Assembly: GCF_010015585.1 (NCBI RefSeq)
Contig: NW_022985105.1
Location: forward strand, 1-64,000
DNA: 64,000 nt
Source: Eremomyces bilateralis CBS 781.70
Lineage: Eukaryota > Ascomycota > Dothideomycetes > Eremomycetales > Eremomycetaceae
Direction: 5' to 3'
This document shows positions 34,919-47,329 of this stretch, in pieces. The notes beneath the pieces were generated by a model. That model was given only the letters and a program-made list of their open reading frames with translations. It searched no databases and was not told where the DNA came from. Within the stretch, counting starts at the first letter, position 1, and every line of letters begins with the position of its first letter. The position numbers were made by a program, and so were the translations under genes.

Positions 34919-36026
34919 CCAGGTACTACGATCGAATATTTGACCGCCGACGTTCGAAACCCGTCGCACAGTTCGAAAGCCAAGTCCGTAGGGAGAGAAC
35001 GAATATTATATCAAGGGCAAGAGGAAAGACTCGGGCGGAGGCAGACGCTACGTTTTGACCAATCTTCTGATTACCGAGCAAATTCCGAGAATAATGTCAG
35101 GGCTCGCTGGATTGAACGACGGATCTGGAGAAGAGAATGGGCCTGCATGGCCTCGTGATTCCCGCTCTTCAACGAATACATGGAGCTCGTCTTCAATATC
35201 GAGAAGTTTCAGAGGGCCACGAATCGCCGATGGAACAGAATACACCGCCTACTGGGTTCATGAGCAGAGTGCGATGGAACCCGTTCGACCGCATACAGAT
35301 AATAGGACCGGCACAGACCGCTCCCAAACTAACGCAGAATATGCAACAGAAGAGATATTGAAATTACGAGCGGTTTCAGACAGTCTTGCAGCGGAAATCC
35401 TACGATATTCTGCGTCCGAATAAGATGTGGAAGAGGAAGAAGAAATACAACCTAGTCGGGATGCATCAATCATTGGAATGGGTCGGGTCCTCAGTCGCAA
35501 AAAGCGTCGAAGGCGGGAGAGAGAATCTAAAATTATCGAAAAGCAACAAGCGTTGCTGAGGGATCATGATGCGCTTCTTACCATCAAGAGTCATGCTGAT
35601 CTATTCTCAACGTTGAAGCTGGATATTGCAGCCTCGCGGCCCCGAAACCAATTTCTTTTCCAGTTGTCTAAAGAGCGAGAATGGATTCAAGACGAGTTCG
35701 ACTACAGTGGAAAACTCGACATCGATGTTGATGAAGTGGCATATGAGAGCGTCAAAGCACAACGGGTGGAAGACAAAATTTGGAATCCGAAGTGAGGACG
35801 GCTACCCGGCGAGACCTGGATTCATGAGGATAAGGACGTGAGTGGACCTTTAACGCCCGAAGCAGTGGAAATGATAAGGGTTCAGAATCAGCGGCTGGAA
35901 GCCCTGCAGGAGGCAAGGCAAAAGCTGGTCGCTACGATGTCTCCGTCCTCAGCAGGGAAGACGGCAAGTCATATCCCTCGGCAGACGAAAGCCGTGCAGG
36001 CTGCTGGGCAAAGGGAGGCACCATGA
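34919..36026 (+). pseudogene. Decayed member of an uncharacterised fungal gene family
   Basis: The peptides match a lineage-expanded fungal family whose proteins repeat the pattern 'DVDEIAYENVKxRWxxxGIWxxxWGxxPGxxWxHE'. I see a first unit near 35060-35160 (NNVRARWIERRIW, then in another frame ENGPAWPRDSRS) and a second near 35600-35840: SRPRNQFLFQLSKEREWIQD, LDIDVDEVAYESVKAQRVED, IWNPK, stop, GRLPGETWIHEDKD. The stop at 35793-35795 (TGA) stands where the family has Trp (TGG), a G-to-A change as RIP mutation would leave. A second in-frame stop (TAA at 35424-35426) and at least one frameshift are present. The function of the family is unknown to me, and the family memory is not backed by a search. 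Confidence 0.5.
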
Positions 36027-36480
36027 AGTCTTTGCCTACCACCGGTAGAGCTACCCTTCAGAACGACACGACCGACACAAGTTAATACCTTAAACGAAAA
36101 CGCGACCAGCAAGAACCATACCGTGCCTCCTTTGTGCGGGAAGAGTCGACCGCCAGACTAATTGAAGCGAATCCCTGGTCGGGTCAAGCCAGATACCGCA
36201 GGACCTGGGGAGATTCACCAAACGGTGGGTCTAGTTAAGCTAGCAACACTTGATTGGATTTTCTAGACTGGACACAGCGTTTGGATATTGATAGATGGGA
36301 TGAGACATGTCTAATGAACTAATGTAGGCCCCTTCAGATCTCTTGCTATGTCTCCTGGTTAATAACATGTGAAATATTCCTGAATTGCCTATGATTTCTA
36401 AGGTAGGATAAACAAAAACTATCTTTATCATTGTAAGTTATGTATCTAAGTCATAAAAATTTGTTATGATACACACTTCA
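36027..36480. other. AT-rich intergenic stretch
   Basis: About 450 bp with no gene. The part from 36240 to 36480 is visibly AT-rich. Confidence 0.5.
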
Positions 36481-36483
36481 CTG

Positions 36484-36719
36484 TTGTCACGGTCCTACGA
36501 TGAGTGGTGGCCCCTATGAAGATCAGATCAGGAGTTTTGACCACGTGATGAGAGGTCACGTGGTGGTGGTTTCTGTGGAGTGTTGCATTTCACCCACCAC
36601 GGATACGTCTAACTCAGTCCTCCTACCTTTCCTTTTTTCTTTCTCCCTTCTTTAGCTTAATTCTAGCGAATAAACCTATTCAAACTGCTCACTGAGTGAC
36701 CCTAGGTGTCATCATCACA
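36484..36719. repeat. Possible solo LTR (Ty3/gypsy-like)
   Basis: The stretch begins TGTTGTCACGG, contains CACGTGA motifs, a pyrimidine-rich block, an AATAAA-like signal near 36669, and ends CATCATCACA. This layout resembles fungal Ty3/gypsy LTRs. I find no matching target duplication and no internal retroelement sequence nearby, so this is a weak call and at most an old relic. Confidence 0.3.
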
Positions 36720-37237
36720 GGTTCAGTAATTAGTTGGGATGTCGGACATGATACTTAAGACCGAAGTTGATTTCATCATATTTCGTAATGGGAGCAAATG
36801 AGAATTGCGGCGCGTTGCGGCGCGTTCCGTGCGCCCACCATGAGCCCAGCTGGGTCAGAAATGTGTGAACGTGTCGCGATCTAGGGGACGATCCTAGGAC
36901 CTAGAGTTGTAGTAGATTAATAGACTTGATTCGATGAATGGTGCAGTCATGAATGGCGCAACGGGGTGAGTGGCATACGTGATCGTCTGGGATCGTCTGT
37001 CAAGACTGAGCTTGTCCACTGCGATATCTGACACCAGCAACGATCGATAGATAACAAATGGTTAATTGTAAAGTTGCGTGATCTGTATGGTATATTCGAT
37101 AATACGCGGGGAGTTTTGAAAATGTGCCGAATATCCGCCAGGATATATAAAATCAGGACTCAACGGCACTGGAAAGGAAGGTAGAAACACTCAGATTACA
37201 ATTTGAACTCATTCAACAACGGAATATTTTAGCAAAT
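36720..37237. promoter_or_regulatory. Promoter region of the dioxygenase gene
   Basis: About 520 bp ahead of the TauD-type gene. A TATA-like TATATAAA lies at about 37143-37150, some 90 bp before the ATG. No operator is recognised. Confidence 0.5.
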
Positions 37238-38510
37238 ATGGCACCCTCAGCAATTGTGGCTCCCGCAGTGACGGAACAGGATGTTCCAATCGCTACCAAA
37301 GGCAGACCGCTGCCGTTGGAATCGTCCGGTCTCCTTGATCAATTCGAGCAATTTGATGTAACTCCAGTCATCGGCACGGAATTCTCAAGTGCCAAACTGG
37401 TCGAGTGGATTAATGCTCCAAATGCAGATGAACTCTTGAAGGAGTTGGCCATCAAAAGAAAGACCCCCTTACCGATATAGGCGTGCTCTAGACTAACGCA
37501 CTCGCAGTATCCCAGCGCGGTGTCGTTTTCTTCCGTGCCCAAGACGACCTTACGAACGATATTCAGAAGGCATTGGTTCAGCGACTCGGCGAACTGACGG
37601 GAAAGCCAAAAACCTCGGGCCTGCACATTCACCCGTTGGTAAACTCTAGCCGGGAGTTTGGAGGATCCGATCTGGAGATCGGCACAATCAGCTCTGTCAA
37701 GCTCAAGAAGCTTTATGGCAGCGCTGAAGGTAAAGAACCTCCTGCAAAGACGCTGGGCGCTGGACTGTGGCATTCGGATATCGCCTTCGAGCCGGTCCCC
37801 GCTGATTATTCCTCGCTTCGACTTGTTGAACTACCCAAGACCGGGGGAGGTAGGTAGAACCTACGACGGTAGATCGTCGCTAGTAGCGCTAACAGCCACT
37901 ATTAGACACCCTCTGGGCATCCGGATATGAGCTCTATGACCGTATCAGTGAACCATACCAGAAGTTCCTTGAGGGTCTCACGGGGACCTTCGCTCAACCG
38001 GGATTTAGCGCCACTGCAGCTCGCGCCGGCTTCGAGCTCTATGACAAGACCCGCGGTGCACCTGAAAACGTTGGTAGCGCGATGAAAGCAGTGCATCCCA
38101 TTGTGAGGACCAACCCTGTGACAGGTTGGAAGAGTCTTTTCTCCGTTGGTGGCCATATCCAGCATATCAATGGACTGACGGAAGAAGAGTCTAAGTCCCT
38201 CCTGAGCTGGTTCTTAGATTTGATATACAAGAACCACGACCTGCAGGTCCGCCTCAAATGGAAGAACCCGAACGACATCGGTAAGCATCCCGTCGTCCCA
38301 AGGAAGTTGAGGCTCAGAGCTGATATATGACTAGCGATCTGGGACAACAGAAGCACCTTCCACAGCGCAACCTTCGATTATGACGGCCAGGGTGAGCGCC
38401 TCGGGAACCGAGCGGTAGGATTGGCTGAGCGACCGTATTTTGATCCTAATAGCAAGTCACGCAGGGAAGCTCTGCGTGAGCATGCTCCTGGTGAGAAGAT
38501 TCGTGTATGA
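37238..38510 (+). CDS. TauD/TfdA-family 2-oxoglutarate dioxygenase
   Basis: An Fe(II)/2-oxoglutarate oxygenase of the taurine or alkylsulfonate class, which in fungi frees sulfite from sulfonates. Four exons, 37238-37457, 37508-37849, 37906-38280 and 38335-38510, give 370 residues. Iron ligands are H162 and D164 (GLWHSDIAF) and H322 (RSTFHSATFD). Blocks SQRGVVFFRAQDDL, SVGGHIQHINGLTEEES and ERPYFDP are typical. The first intron is odd: its 3' end (branch CTAAC, AG at 37506-37507) is normal and the join restores the family sequence AIKISQRG, but the donor reads GAAAGAC where GTAAGAC is expected. Without splicing, translation stops at 37480 after 80 residues. The gene may be recently damaged or may use a rare GA-AG intron. 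The other splice sites are normal. Confidence 0.83.
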
Positions 38511-41500
38511 TTGAGTCCGTGAAAATCTCAGGAGCTCATTCGTGGCATTACAGTCCGCAGCCATCTATTCATGTTAAACCAATTAGGGAGGCCAATTGAA
38601 CTTATGATGAATGAAATAATAGCTTCTGAAATAAGTCCCGTGCGTAATTGAAAAGACTAGAATAGCGAACTTGTGGAGATGTTGAGGTCTGGTGGTTCAC
38701 GAATGCGGATAGCCCATCAGAGAATTTCAAGGTGCATTAAAGAAAAGTGTAAGGAGCCATTCAAGGCGGATTTTGGCAGAAAAAGAGCGAGAATAAGAGA
38801 GAGAGATATTCATACGCCCGTCAGGCCTCTTCGCGAGGCCCATGTGGCCGACCTAGGGCAGTTCAAATGATCACTAAGGCTCAAGGAACGCGGCATTAAT
38901 AGGTCCGAGCATTGTTGAGTCATCCAACCATCCTTCATCATGAAGATTGAAGCCATATACATACACGTCCATTCCTGTTATGGTTTGGTCATTTGAGTGA
39001 TGAAGATGTCGATTACAAGACTGTATACAATTGGAGAGAGCTATAAAAGAATGGGTAGGATCCCCAAACACCGATGTGGGAGCCTCAGGTACTAATATTT
39101 AGGGAGTGCTATACCTAATTGGGCTAGTATCTATGACGGCTTAATGAGCGCTAGGGCTAAATCGGGTTAGATTTCATGAAGACTTTAGTATTAGCCTATG
39201 AGGACGGCGTGCCCTAGAGTAGTTGAGACAATCAGATATTACTAATCAAATTTTTATTTCGACACGAACTGAAACGTGATAGAAATACGAACGCAACGAG
39301 ACAGCGCCAGCTCCACGGCAGTAGACATGAGGTATTCTAGCGCAGACACACTTTCAGTGGGGAGAGGGTAGTTTGCCGCCAAACAACGGGGATGACAATG
39401 TTGCAAGTATCATCGACTTTATGGACATGCTCTATTTTGGATCAAAGCTGTATTGGGAGGTACTCATTTAGCAAGTTCAATAGCTGTTGTAATCACCTAA
39501 TCCCGAGACATGTTCTCATATTCATCTTATGGCAACAGAATATTGAGCATTCTTCAATCTTACATTTGCTCCCTCAAGTCTACAACGAGCCAATACTTTG
39601 TCAAGAAACGAGAAGCCTAAGTCAAAGAACAGAATTCCATGGGTCTCCGGATTACAAGACCGTACATCTCACCCGTCGGCGAAGATGGAGGAGATGAGCA
39701 CTCCGAGGACTTGGTCAGGAAAGTCACCACAGCCGGTAATAATAATGGCGCAAGCCGCCATGGTGCTGGCAACTGTAGCCGCCTCAAGCGCCCGTCCAAT
39801 ATTTCCCTAACCCTCTGGACATCCCCGTCTAATTAGCGCAAGAAACGGTCGAAGCCATGTCCCGCTCTGGGCCTGTCACAATCTGGCTATTTGATCATTG
39901 ATGACAGATATCGAATTTACCCATCGGATCGTGCTCGAGGCGGTCGAGGCGTTCGCTCTCCTGCTGGCTGCCATGGAGGTGGGCTGACAGAATTATTCCA
40001 GCATGGAGAACTGCAGAGCCTGATTAATATAGAGGCGCATGATGGGGATTCGGGGTAAGACTGGATGCCACGCGGTATTGCAGTGTGGAGGGTCGAGACT
40101 CGAGACTCGAGGCCCGAGGGAGCTAGAGCCTTGTTGGTCGTCACTCGCCTGGCGGAAGGAATGGTATTCTCGGTTGCATGTCACGGCCCACGGATTGCTG
40201 CATATGCAGTATTATGCACACATCAACAACTACGTGATCGGGACCTAGCAGAGGTATCCCCCACTTGTTCTCGGTTCTCCCCGCTGCGTTTATGCTCGAG
40301 GTCGCTCGAGTCCTGGGGGTCTCTCGTCCCGATCTCTCTACCCGTCTCCATGTGGGTTGAAGGCCATCGGTGTCATCCAACCCAAATCCCTCACCCATCC
40401 AACGCTTACAATCGGAAGGCCGAGCCGAGCAATTTATGTACCATGCCTGATATCATGATCTTCACCTTCCCAGCTCGCGAGCCGACGCAACGATGGAGGT
40501 TTGTACAGATTAGTCAAGGATACCCGAAGGAGGCGTCGGGTCACCCACGCGAATCCCTGTCGGCAGAGGTGACGGTGGATGGTCGCATGGCGGATAAAAG
40601 GCAGGTCATCAAGTCGACGTCGGCGGTTCCTTTGTGCAAAGCGGGGTTCTCCGCATCTGCGAAGTGATATGCGGTTCCGGTTGATGACAGGACATAAGTA
40701 GACGTAGGGATCAAGCGTGCTGATTCTTGAAAGGGAGGGTGGGGTACGAAGTATGGCGAAGCGGAAGCGAGTCGTCGAGGGATTCGACGATTGACATGTG
40801 TCATTGCTGGGGATATCGAACTCAGGGTTATACGTAGTACGGTATACCAAGCCCATCGGATTCTGTATAGCCACTATACAGAAATCAAAATGAGAAAATT
40901 ACGGAGGCAGATCGGAGCGTTCCGTGAGATGATGAAGGATCCCGATCCCGAGCCCTGCGATGAGGAAAAGGGCATGTCCTGGAGCATCTCATCAAGATCG
41001 TGCAGACACCTGTGAGTTCGGTTGTAGCCATTCCATCGATTTCCCTGCGGATCAGAAGTGGTCGAGTCGAGCCGCCAATCACCAGAATCTCATCTTCAGC
41101 ACGATAATGTCCAGGGACCGGGATGCGTCGCTCAGATTGCATCCGACGGATCATGAAAAGTTGCGTCTGATGGTTGGGACCCCGATCTAGAAGTCCATCC
41201 GAAGACTCGAATGTTATTGAAAGTACTTGAGATTCGGCTTCGGTCTCCAGAAGAGAAACATCGGAAGAGATCAACTAGTCCAAACTCCAAACCCCTTTTT
41301 CGAAATCAAAATCAAGGCAAGAGCATCATATATTTGAAGGGCTCAGTGGTTCCTCGAAAGTGGTTCCGATATGGTCCCAATTTCCGCGCACCCCCGATTT
41401 TCCCAGGCGAGGGACGGAGGGGAGGGACCGGAGGTTCGCGTGATCCATCCACGGATGCAAATCATCAGCATGGAGCCATGGGCTAGTCGTCTAGTCGCGA

Positions 41501-42648
41501 TGGGGGAAATTTCTCTGTGTTTACGGCCTGCTTTTCTCTTGGGGTCTTGCCATCTTGGGGATTATGAAGTGGTAGAAGTATCTGGATCAAGACATCAAGA
41601 ACAATCGACCATCAACAAGCTACCCATATTCAATTGAGCGAATGACAGTAGGATAATGGGGATAATGAGGATAATTCGAGGACATGATGATGATTTAATG
41701 CCACCATGCAAGTGGATGAATTAGCGTGGGCGGACCCAGAGACTCCTTTTGAACTCGCACGCCCGAGACAACCGTGATTGACACTCGGATTGACACTCTG
41801 ATTGATGATTCTGCCAACGCGAACCACTCCACCAAATCCCTTAATTAGTTAGAGGCCTTCCGTAATAATCAATAATAATGAGTATTAGTACCATCGCTAG
41901 TAATAATTCCTCTTAAGGGTGAATACTGGGTGATTGTCATTTGTCGGCTTGGATCCTGTTTCCATCCTTGATCCTCCATCCTTCCATCCCGCTCGGCTTC
42001 TTCTTCTTCTTCGCTTCTTCCGTGTCTTCTTCTTCCCTCCCTCTCTTCTCTCCTTCACCGTGACACTTGCTCATTCATATCATCACATTGTGATTCTTTT
42101 CACCTTGCATATCGCCGCTTCCTCTTCTCCCTCCTCTCCTTTTAAATCCCGCGGCCATTTCTCCCGACTTTACCCTTTCCATCCACCCGTCCACATCTCA
42201 TCCTGTGAGCCCCATACAAAATTTCTTTCCTCTCCCCCCGTTCCTCGGTAAGCATGCAGAACACCAGACACCCCCATTGCAGAGCTGTGAATCGCTTCTT
42301 CCGGTTCATCCCTTGTCTTTGAATGAATGGTCCAATTCATTGTTTTCCCCTCCAGCGTTCTGTAGTACACGAAGTGTTGTTGGTGCGGTTCTCCGCACTT
42401 GGTTGACTTGTCCATACCCCATCCTTCCTCCATCATCTCCCATCGTTGACGACCTTGACATCAACGGCTAACGGTTCATCCGAAGTGTTGAAGCGGTTTT
42501 CGAGCCTCGCTCCCCCTCCGATTTCTTGCGCTCTCGAGCACTCACCTTGCACGTGGCCTATCAATCCTTCACCATTTCCTGATCCGACGATCCGGTCATT
42601 TGTTTCCGATACCGAATATTCTCTTTCTCCTAATCGCATCGAGACGCT
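38511..42648. other. Gene-poor stretch
   Basis: About 4.1 kb with only short overlapping open frames. A small direct-repeat patch, GAGACTCGAGACTCGAG, lies near 40094. The last 700 bp are pyrimidine-rich (TTCTTCTTCTTC near 42000) and probably form the promoter and leader of the next gene. No gene is supported. Confidence 0.45.
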
Positions 42649-44211
42649 ATGGCCTATTACGATAACAACAACACCTGGGGTGCTTCGACCCCGACCAGGC
42701 AAGGTTGGGAGCAACCTGCGGCGCCGTCGCGTTCTGGTAAGGATATAATGGAGGTTGAGTAAGGTTGAGGAGCGTTGTCTAACGGATCGCGTGCAGGGAA
42801 CAGTTCAACGGTCAACCGCGAACCCGACTCTTCGAGTGGGACCATTGCGTTCCTCCACCAATTCGAAGGTACGTGCCGCCGGTTTTTAGTACCACAAAGT
42901 TTGCACCGGGGTTGCGGAGAGCGAGCAGATGACTCCATTCCCCTGTACCAATCCAGGGTGCTGAAATGTGGTGGAATTGTATCTAACAATCTGCAGAGGT
43001 CGATCGTGCTATTGATAACCTAGTCAAGAGCGGCAAGCCTTTCCCTCCTCCGCCAGCGAGGCGCGACTCTATGCCGATGATGCCTGCGCGTCCAGCGGGC
43101 CCAGCGGTGGACTATGGTATGTACAACCGCATTGGATTTCCCACCATGTATACTAATCCCTCCAGGAATGGCATCTCGTCACTCCGTTGCTGAGTTTGAT
43201 GGCGGGCGCCCTGGCTCGTCCTCCAACCTGCAAAGCTTCTATGCCAACCAACGTTACGGTCCCCGTACCGAAGGTGATCCGGCCGCTCAAGCCAAGCGCC
43301 GAGCCGCCGCCGCTCGCGAACGCGAACTGCGCAACTACCATCAGGAGCAACAATACAACCGCAGTACGTCTAATCTCCTCGTCACCCCGGAGCTCAGTTC
43401 ACGTGGAGCCCCGCGAGATGAAGGGTTTCAACTGACGTGCCCCTCAGGCGTCGTGGCTGACGTTTCTGGCAACAACAAGTCTGACCGCTCGATGAGCCCG
43501 AACACCATGAGCGAAGACGAACGCCGTGAGCTCATTGCCCGCCAACACCGTGCCCTGTACGGCAACGACTCGAGCCTGTACACCGAAGCCAGCCAACCTC
43601 CCTCCCAAGACGCGCGAGTCGCCACCGCCGGCATCCGCGGCCACTCTCCCCTCGCCTTCGACCCCTATTATGGCCAAAACCCCCCACAAGGCACCGTACC
43701 CCCCCGTGACCCCTCCCAACCGTCCGACGCCTCCCAACCCCCCAACAAGGACGCCCCTCCCCCCCAACAATCCCGCTCCCGTGCCAACTCTACCTCCTCC
43801 CCCGCCTCCACCACCCAACCCACCACCTTCTCCCTCTTCGACAACGCCAATCCCCCCGCTCAACAATCCTCCCGCACCTCCACCTCCTCCCCCGCCGGCT
43901 CCCCCACCACCCAACCTGGCAAAGGCTCCGCCCCCTCCTCCACCGGCACCGTCGCCCCCATCGGCACCCGCCCCGCCGGCCCGCCGCAGAGCAAGCGCGC
44001 AACCACCCCCGGCCTGCCGAGCCCCTTGTCATTCGGCTACAACGCCGGCGAGGGACTGTCCAACGAGCGCAGCACCAGCGCGACGACGTCGAGCGCGCAG
44101 GGTGCCGGCGTGGAGAAGCAAGTTAGCGGCCTGGGCGCGTGGGGGAACAACGGCGGTGTCTGGGGCACGAAGAGCGGATTGGGAATGCAGGCGGGTGTCG
44201 CGTGGAGTTGA
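42649..44211 (+). CDS. Conserved fungal low-complexity protein, function unknown
   Basis: Five exons, 42649-42736, 42797-42868, 42997-43116, 43166-43363 and 43448-44211, join in frame (all phase 1) to 413 residues. The N-terminal half is dense: MAYYDNNNTWGASTPTRQGW, FLHQFEEVDRAIDNLVKSG, a RRDSMPMM patch, then a basic helix (AAQAKRRAAAARERELRNYH) and SEDERRELIARQHRALYG. The C-terminal half is Pro/Ser/Thr/Gln-rich and probably disordered, ending in Gly-rich GAWGNNGGVWGTKSG. The helix-with-arginines block suggests RNA or protein binding, but I do not recognise the family and propose no function. Five phase-1 introns in the conserved half against none in the disordered half is worth noting. Confidence 0.85.
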
Positions 44212-45786
44212 TCGGCGATCTCACACGACGACTTAATTCCCTCTCGGTTTCATTTTTGGCGGCGTGGGTTCCGGTGCATGCGGTTTCGCTTCTCGGCGGC
44301 ATTAATGCGGTGTTCGAACGCTTTTTTTTTCCTTCCTGGCTCTCTCTGTCATCGGATGGGGGATTTTTCTTTTGGCTTTGCGTGGCACGGCGACGGGTTT
44401 CGGTATCGGTAATACCATGGACGCAACCACGGAACGGGATCCGGGGCTTTCGGGCAATTTGGGGACAACACACTCACGGACACACAATTGGGTTTGCCTT
44501 ACTTCCTCTTCGACGACGGCACACTCTCACGGTCTCGGGCGCTCATCGACTTTTCCTTTCTCCCCAGCAATCCACCATTTCCTTTCGCATCATCTTGTTT
44601 CCCTTTCTTCGGCGTTTGTTTTCCCCCGACTCCCCCTGTTTTCTTCCGCCCCTCTCGAGACAACCCCTGTCCAACAAATGTGTATACGGGCGGTGGACAC
44701 CGGTCTTCCCCCCCACGGTACGGAATGGGTGGAACTCGGAGTTATTTCGAACGCGGATGTCGCGTTGCTTCTTCTGCATTTATGTGGCGCGGTAGCGATC
44801 AAAACACATCGTCATTGGGAGATACCCGTGCGTTGCGGGTTGTGGGGAGATGGGTGATTTCTCGGTTTTCGTGGTGGGATATGGTTTTCGAGGATGGCGC
44901 GTTGTGTGGTGTGTGTATGTGTGTGTGTGTGTGTGTATCAGTGCGATCTATGTAACATCGGTGGGCGGGATGTGGACTGGGTGGATACTGGGAGTCTGGT
45001 GGCTGCTTGCATCGACGGACAAATTACTCTACCCTGTCCTCAGACGCGCACGATTCCATCCTCTCGTCATATCTTCCCCTTCTCATTCCACGAGCCGCAT
45101 CATCGGTTGTGTGTTCATGCGGGATATTTCGGTTCCCTCGGCACGGTTTCAGGATCTTGGAGTTGCTCAAGAGTGCGGATAGCCTAATGGGCGGCGGAGC
45201 CACGATCGATCGGCCATCGCGGGAGGCTACAGTGTGCGTTCTGTTGCATCGGGCGGCGGAGTCGCAGTCTATAATTTGGGGTTCTGGGTTCGTGTTTTTG
45301 CTTTTGGGGTTTGTTTGTGTAGGGTTGGACTTTGGAGGGTTTCCTGGATGCGGATTTGGGGGATGTTAGTTTACTGTAGTCAAGGAACCTAAAATATGGT
45401 GATTACTGTTTCTACAGTTAATTGTTGTGCCACTGAATGAAGATGAATGTGCATTGTCTCTCTACGGTGCAGACATATCTTGTCCATTAATTCTGTGTTG
45501 GTGGTTCTTCACATTAATCTGCAGCGTCGATTTCCAGGAGTCGATCCAGATTACGCTAAACCCAAACGGGACAACCCGGTCACCCTTGCTCTCCACGAAA
45601 TCGTGTCCTCAACTTCACGACTTCGCACCTTGAGCTTCTGATAATCCTCACACAACTCCATTGAATTGCCTCCGCCACCAGCAGACCTCTCTATATTCCA
45701 TCCTCCTCGTCCTAGCCGCCTTCCAAAAATCCAGTCCATCTAAAGGGAAAGGCCTGCCGCGCCTTTTCCAACTCCATCCACACACA
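44212..45786. other. Intergenic region with a GT microsatellite
   Basis: About 1.6 kb between the low-complexity gene and Sec61 beta. Overlapping open frames on both strands have no recognisable domain. A GT repeat is listed separately. Confidence 0.5.
44902..44937. repeat. GT dinucleotide microsatellite
   Basis: About 36 bp of nearly pure GT repeat on the plus strand, broken by a few A and T bases. Confidence 0.85.
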
Positions 45787-46399
45787 ATGGTACGCTCTCT
45801 CCACCTCGTCGCACATCCCCATCACCAGGAATGCCATCCACACACAACTCCCCTAAGCGCGCCCTTTCCGCGCTCAGAATCTCCCCTATGAATCTCCCGC
45901 CCCCTTCCTCTCCCTCCTCCTAATCCCCACGAACCCCCCCAATCCCATAACTAACCACCCCCAGTCCACATCTCCACCCGCAACCGGCACCTCCACCGGC
46001 GCCTCCACCTCCCGCCCCTCCTCCCCCAAACCCCCGGGCGGCCCCGCAACTGCTATCCGCCGCAAAGCCGCCGCCGAGCGCGCCGACCGCGCGCAGAATG
46101 CCCGACCGAGCAGCACGCGCGCGGCGGGCGCCGGTGGGAGTTCCGGGACGATGTTGAGTATGTGATTTGGGTTCGATGGCTGGCAGAAAGGATCGGAGCT
46201 AACGGACGGGTAGAGTTGTATACGGATGATTCACCGGGGTTGAAGGTCGATCCGGTGGTGGTGATGGTGTTGAGCGTGGTGTTTATTGCGAGTGTGGTGG
46301 CGTTGCATGGTAAGTTAGGAGGGGATCGTGGGGATTTGGGAGATGGAGCTAACGGGAACAACAGTGTTGGCGAAGATTACGAGATATTTCACAAAGTAG
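45787..46399 (+). CDS. sbh1: Sec61 beta subunit of the ER translocon
   Basis: The tail-anchored small subunit of the Sec61 protein-conducting channel in the endoplasmic reticulum. Four exons, 45787-45789, 45965-46157, 46214-46309 and 46365-46399, join to 108 residues. The first exon is the ATG codon alone, followed at once by a GTACGC donor; no other ATG precedes the conserved part. Residues 2-60 are the usual Ser/Thr/Pro-rich cytosolic head with a basic [15 protein letters not shown] patch. The signature [20 protein letters not shown] leads into the single membrane helix ([21 protein letters not shown]) and a short basic tail (KITRYFTK). Length and layout are normal. Confidence 0.95.
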
Positions 46400-47329
46400 A
46401 GTTCGGGGTGGCATTGCGGAGTCGACGGAGAGAAGCAAGATGAACTGAGGATCACTCGATATCTATGGATGGCATCCAGGATCCTTGGCTGGTGATGCAG
46501 GTGGGGGCCATTGTGTTGAGGCATGCTACGGTGAAGAGCAACGGATCACCGAATAGTGGGAGTCGTTCGATGGCGTACGAGTAAAACTGCTGTATTATAT
46601 GGATTCTGAAAGCCCTGGATTTGAACAAAGTCTCCTTGATTCTCCCGAATGATGCCCTCTATCGATCTGCTTCCGTTCGGGCCCTTCCGATCCTGCACGA
46701 TCCAGAACCAGTCTGAGCACCCCTTTCCATTTCTCTGACCACGCTTCTCTCTATGCCTAAGGGATCCGCTTGTTCTACACAAATTCATCTCCTTCGTTTC
46801 GGTCATTTCTGTCGTCTACTGAACTCCATTTTATCCACATCCTTGAGGAGAATAGATAAGAGCCGTTGGTAGAACCAACATTCCGTCGACATTTAGTCGT
46901 GGATGGCACCTCGAACCTCATCGGATATCTATGCCTTGTGGACGTCCCTACCGCACCGTTGGGTCTTCCTTAATCTTATTCCGTTCTCGTTGATTACCAT
47001 ACCGTACGTCCTGGATTCTGCTTTCCTACGAGTGTGTATTACAGATCCCACGTTGAGCAGGCAACCGAATTCTACTACAAAGGCAACTTGGATGTTCGAA
47101 TATCGTTGATTATCTATCCATAGCATGATCTCACGATCTCATATCAACATATCCGATCCGAAAGACTAGCAGATCCACCGACTAACGCCGCCTATGTCCC
47201 AAACTCTTTTTCTGGTCCATACCTTCGCCCCAACGAAGCGGTAAGGTAAACTCATGCGCCGTCTATGATGCATAAGATATCATCATGACTAATGTGATGA
47301 ACGAGTTCAGACCAATAAGCCGATTCCCC
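46400..47329. other. Convergent intergenic region
   Basis: About 930 bp between the stops of Sec61 beta (+) and the FLC-type gene (-). It should hold both 3' ends. Nothing else is recognised. Confidence 0.5.

Noticed and set aside
37238-38510. A secondary-metabolite cluster around the dioxygenase
   Set aside because: No synthase, transporter or cluster regulator lies nearby; neighbours are housekeeping genes or gene-poor DNA.
40434-40874. 146-codon minus-strand frame in the gene-poor stretch
   Set aside because: No domain, no intron signals, and overlapping frames of equal length on the other strand.
43444-43914. 156-codon Gly-rich minus-strand frame
   Set aside because: It is the antisense of the Pro/Ser-rich last exon of the 42649-44211 gene; skewed base composition removes stops on the other strand.
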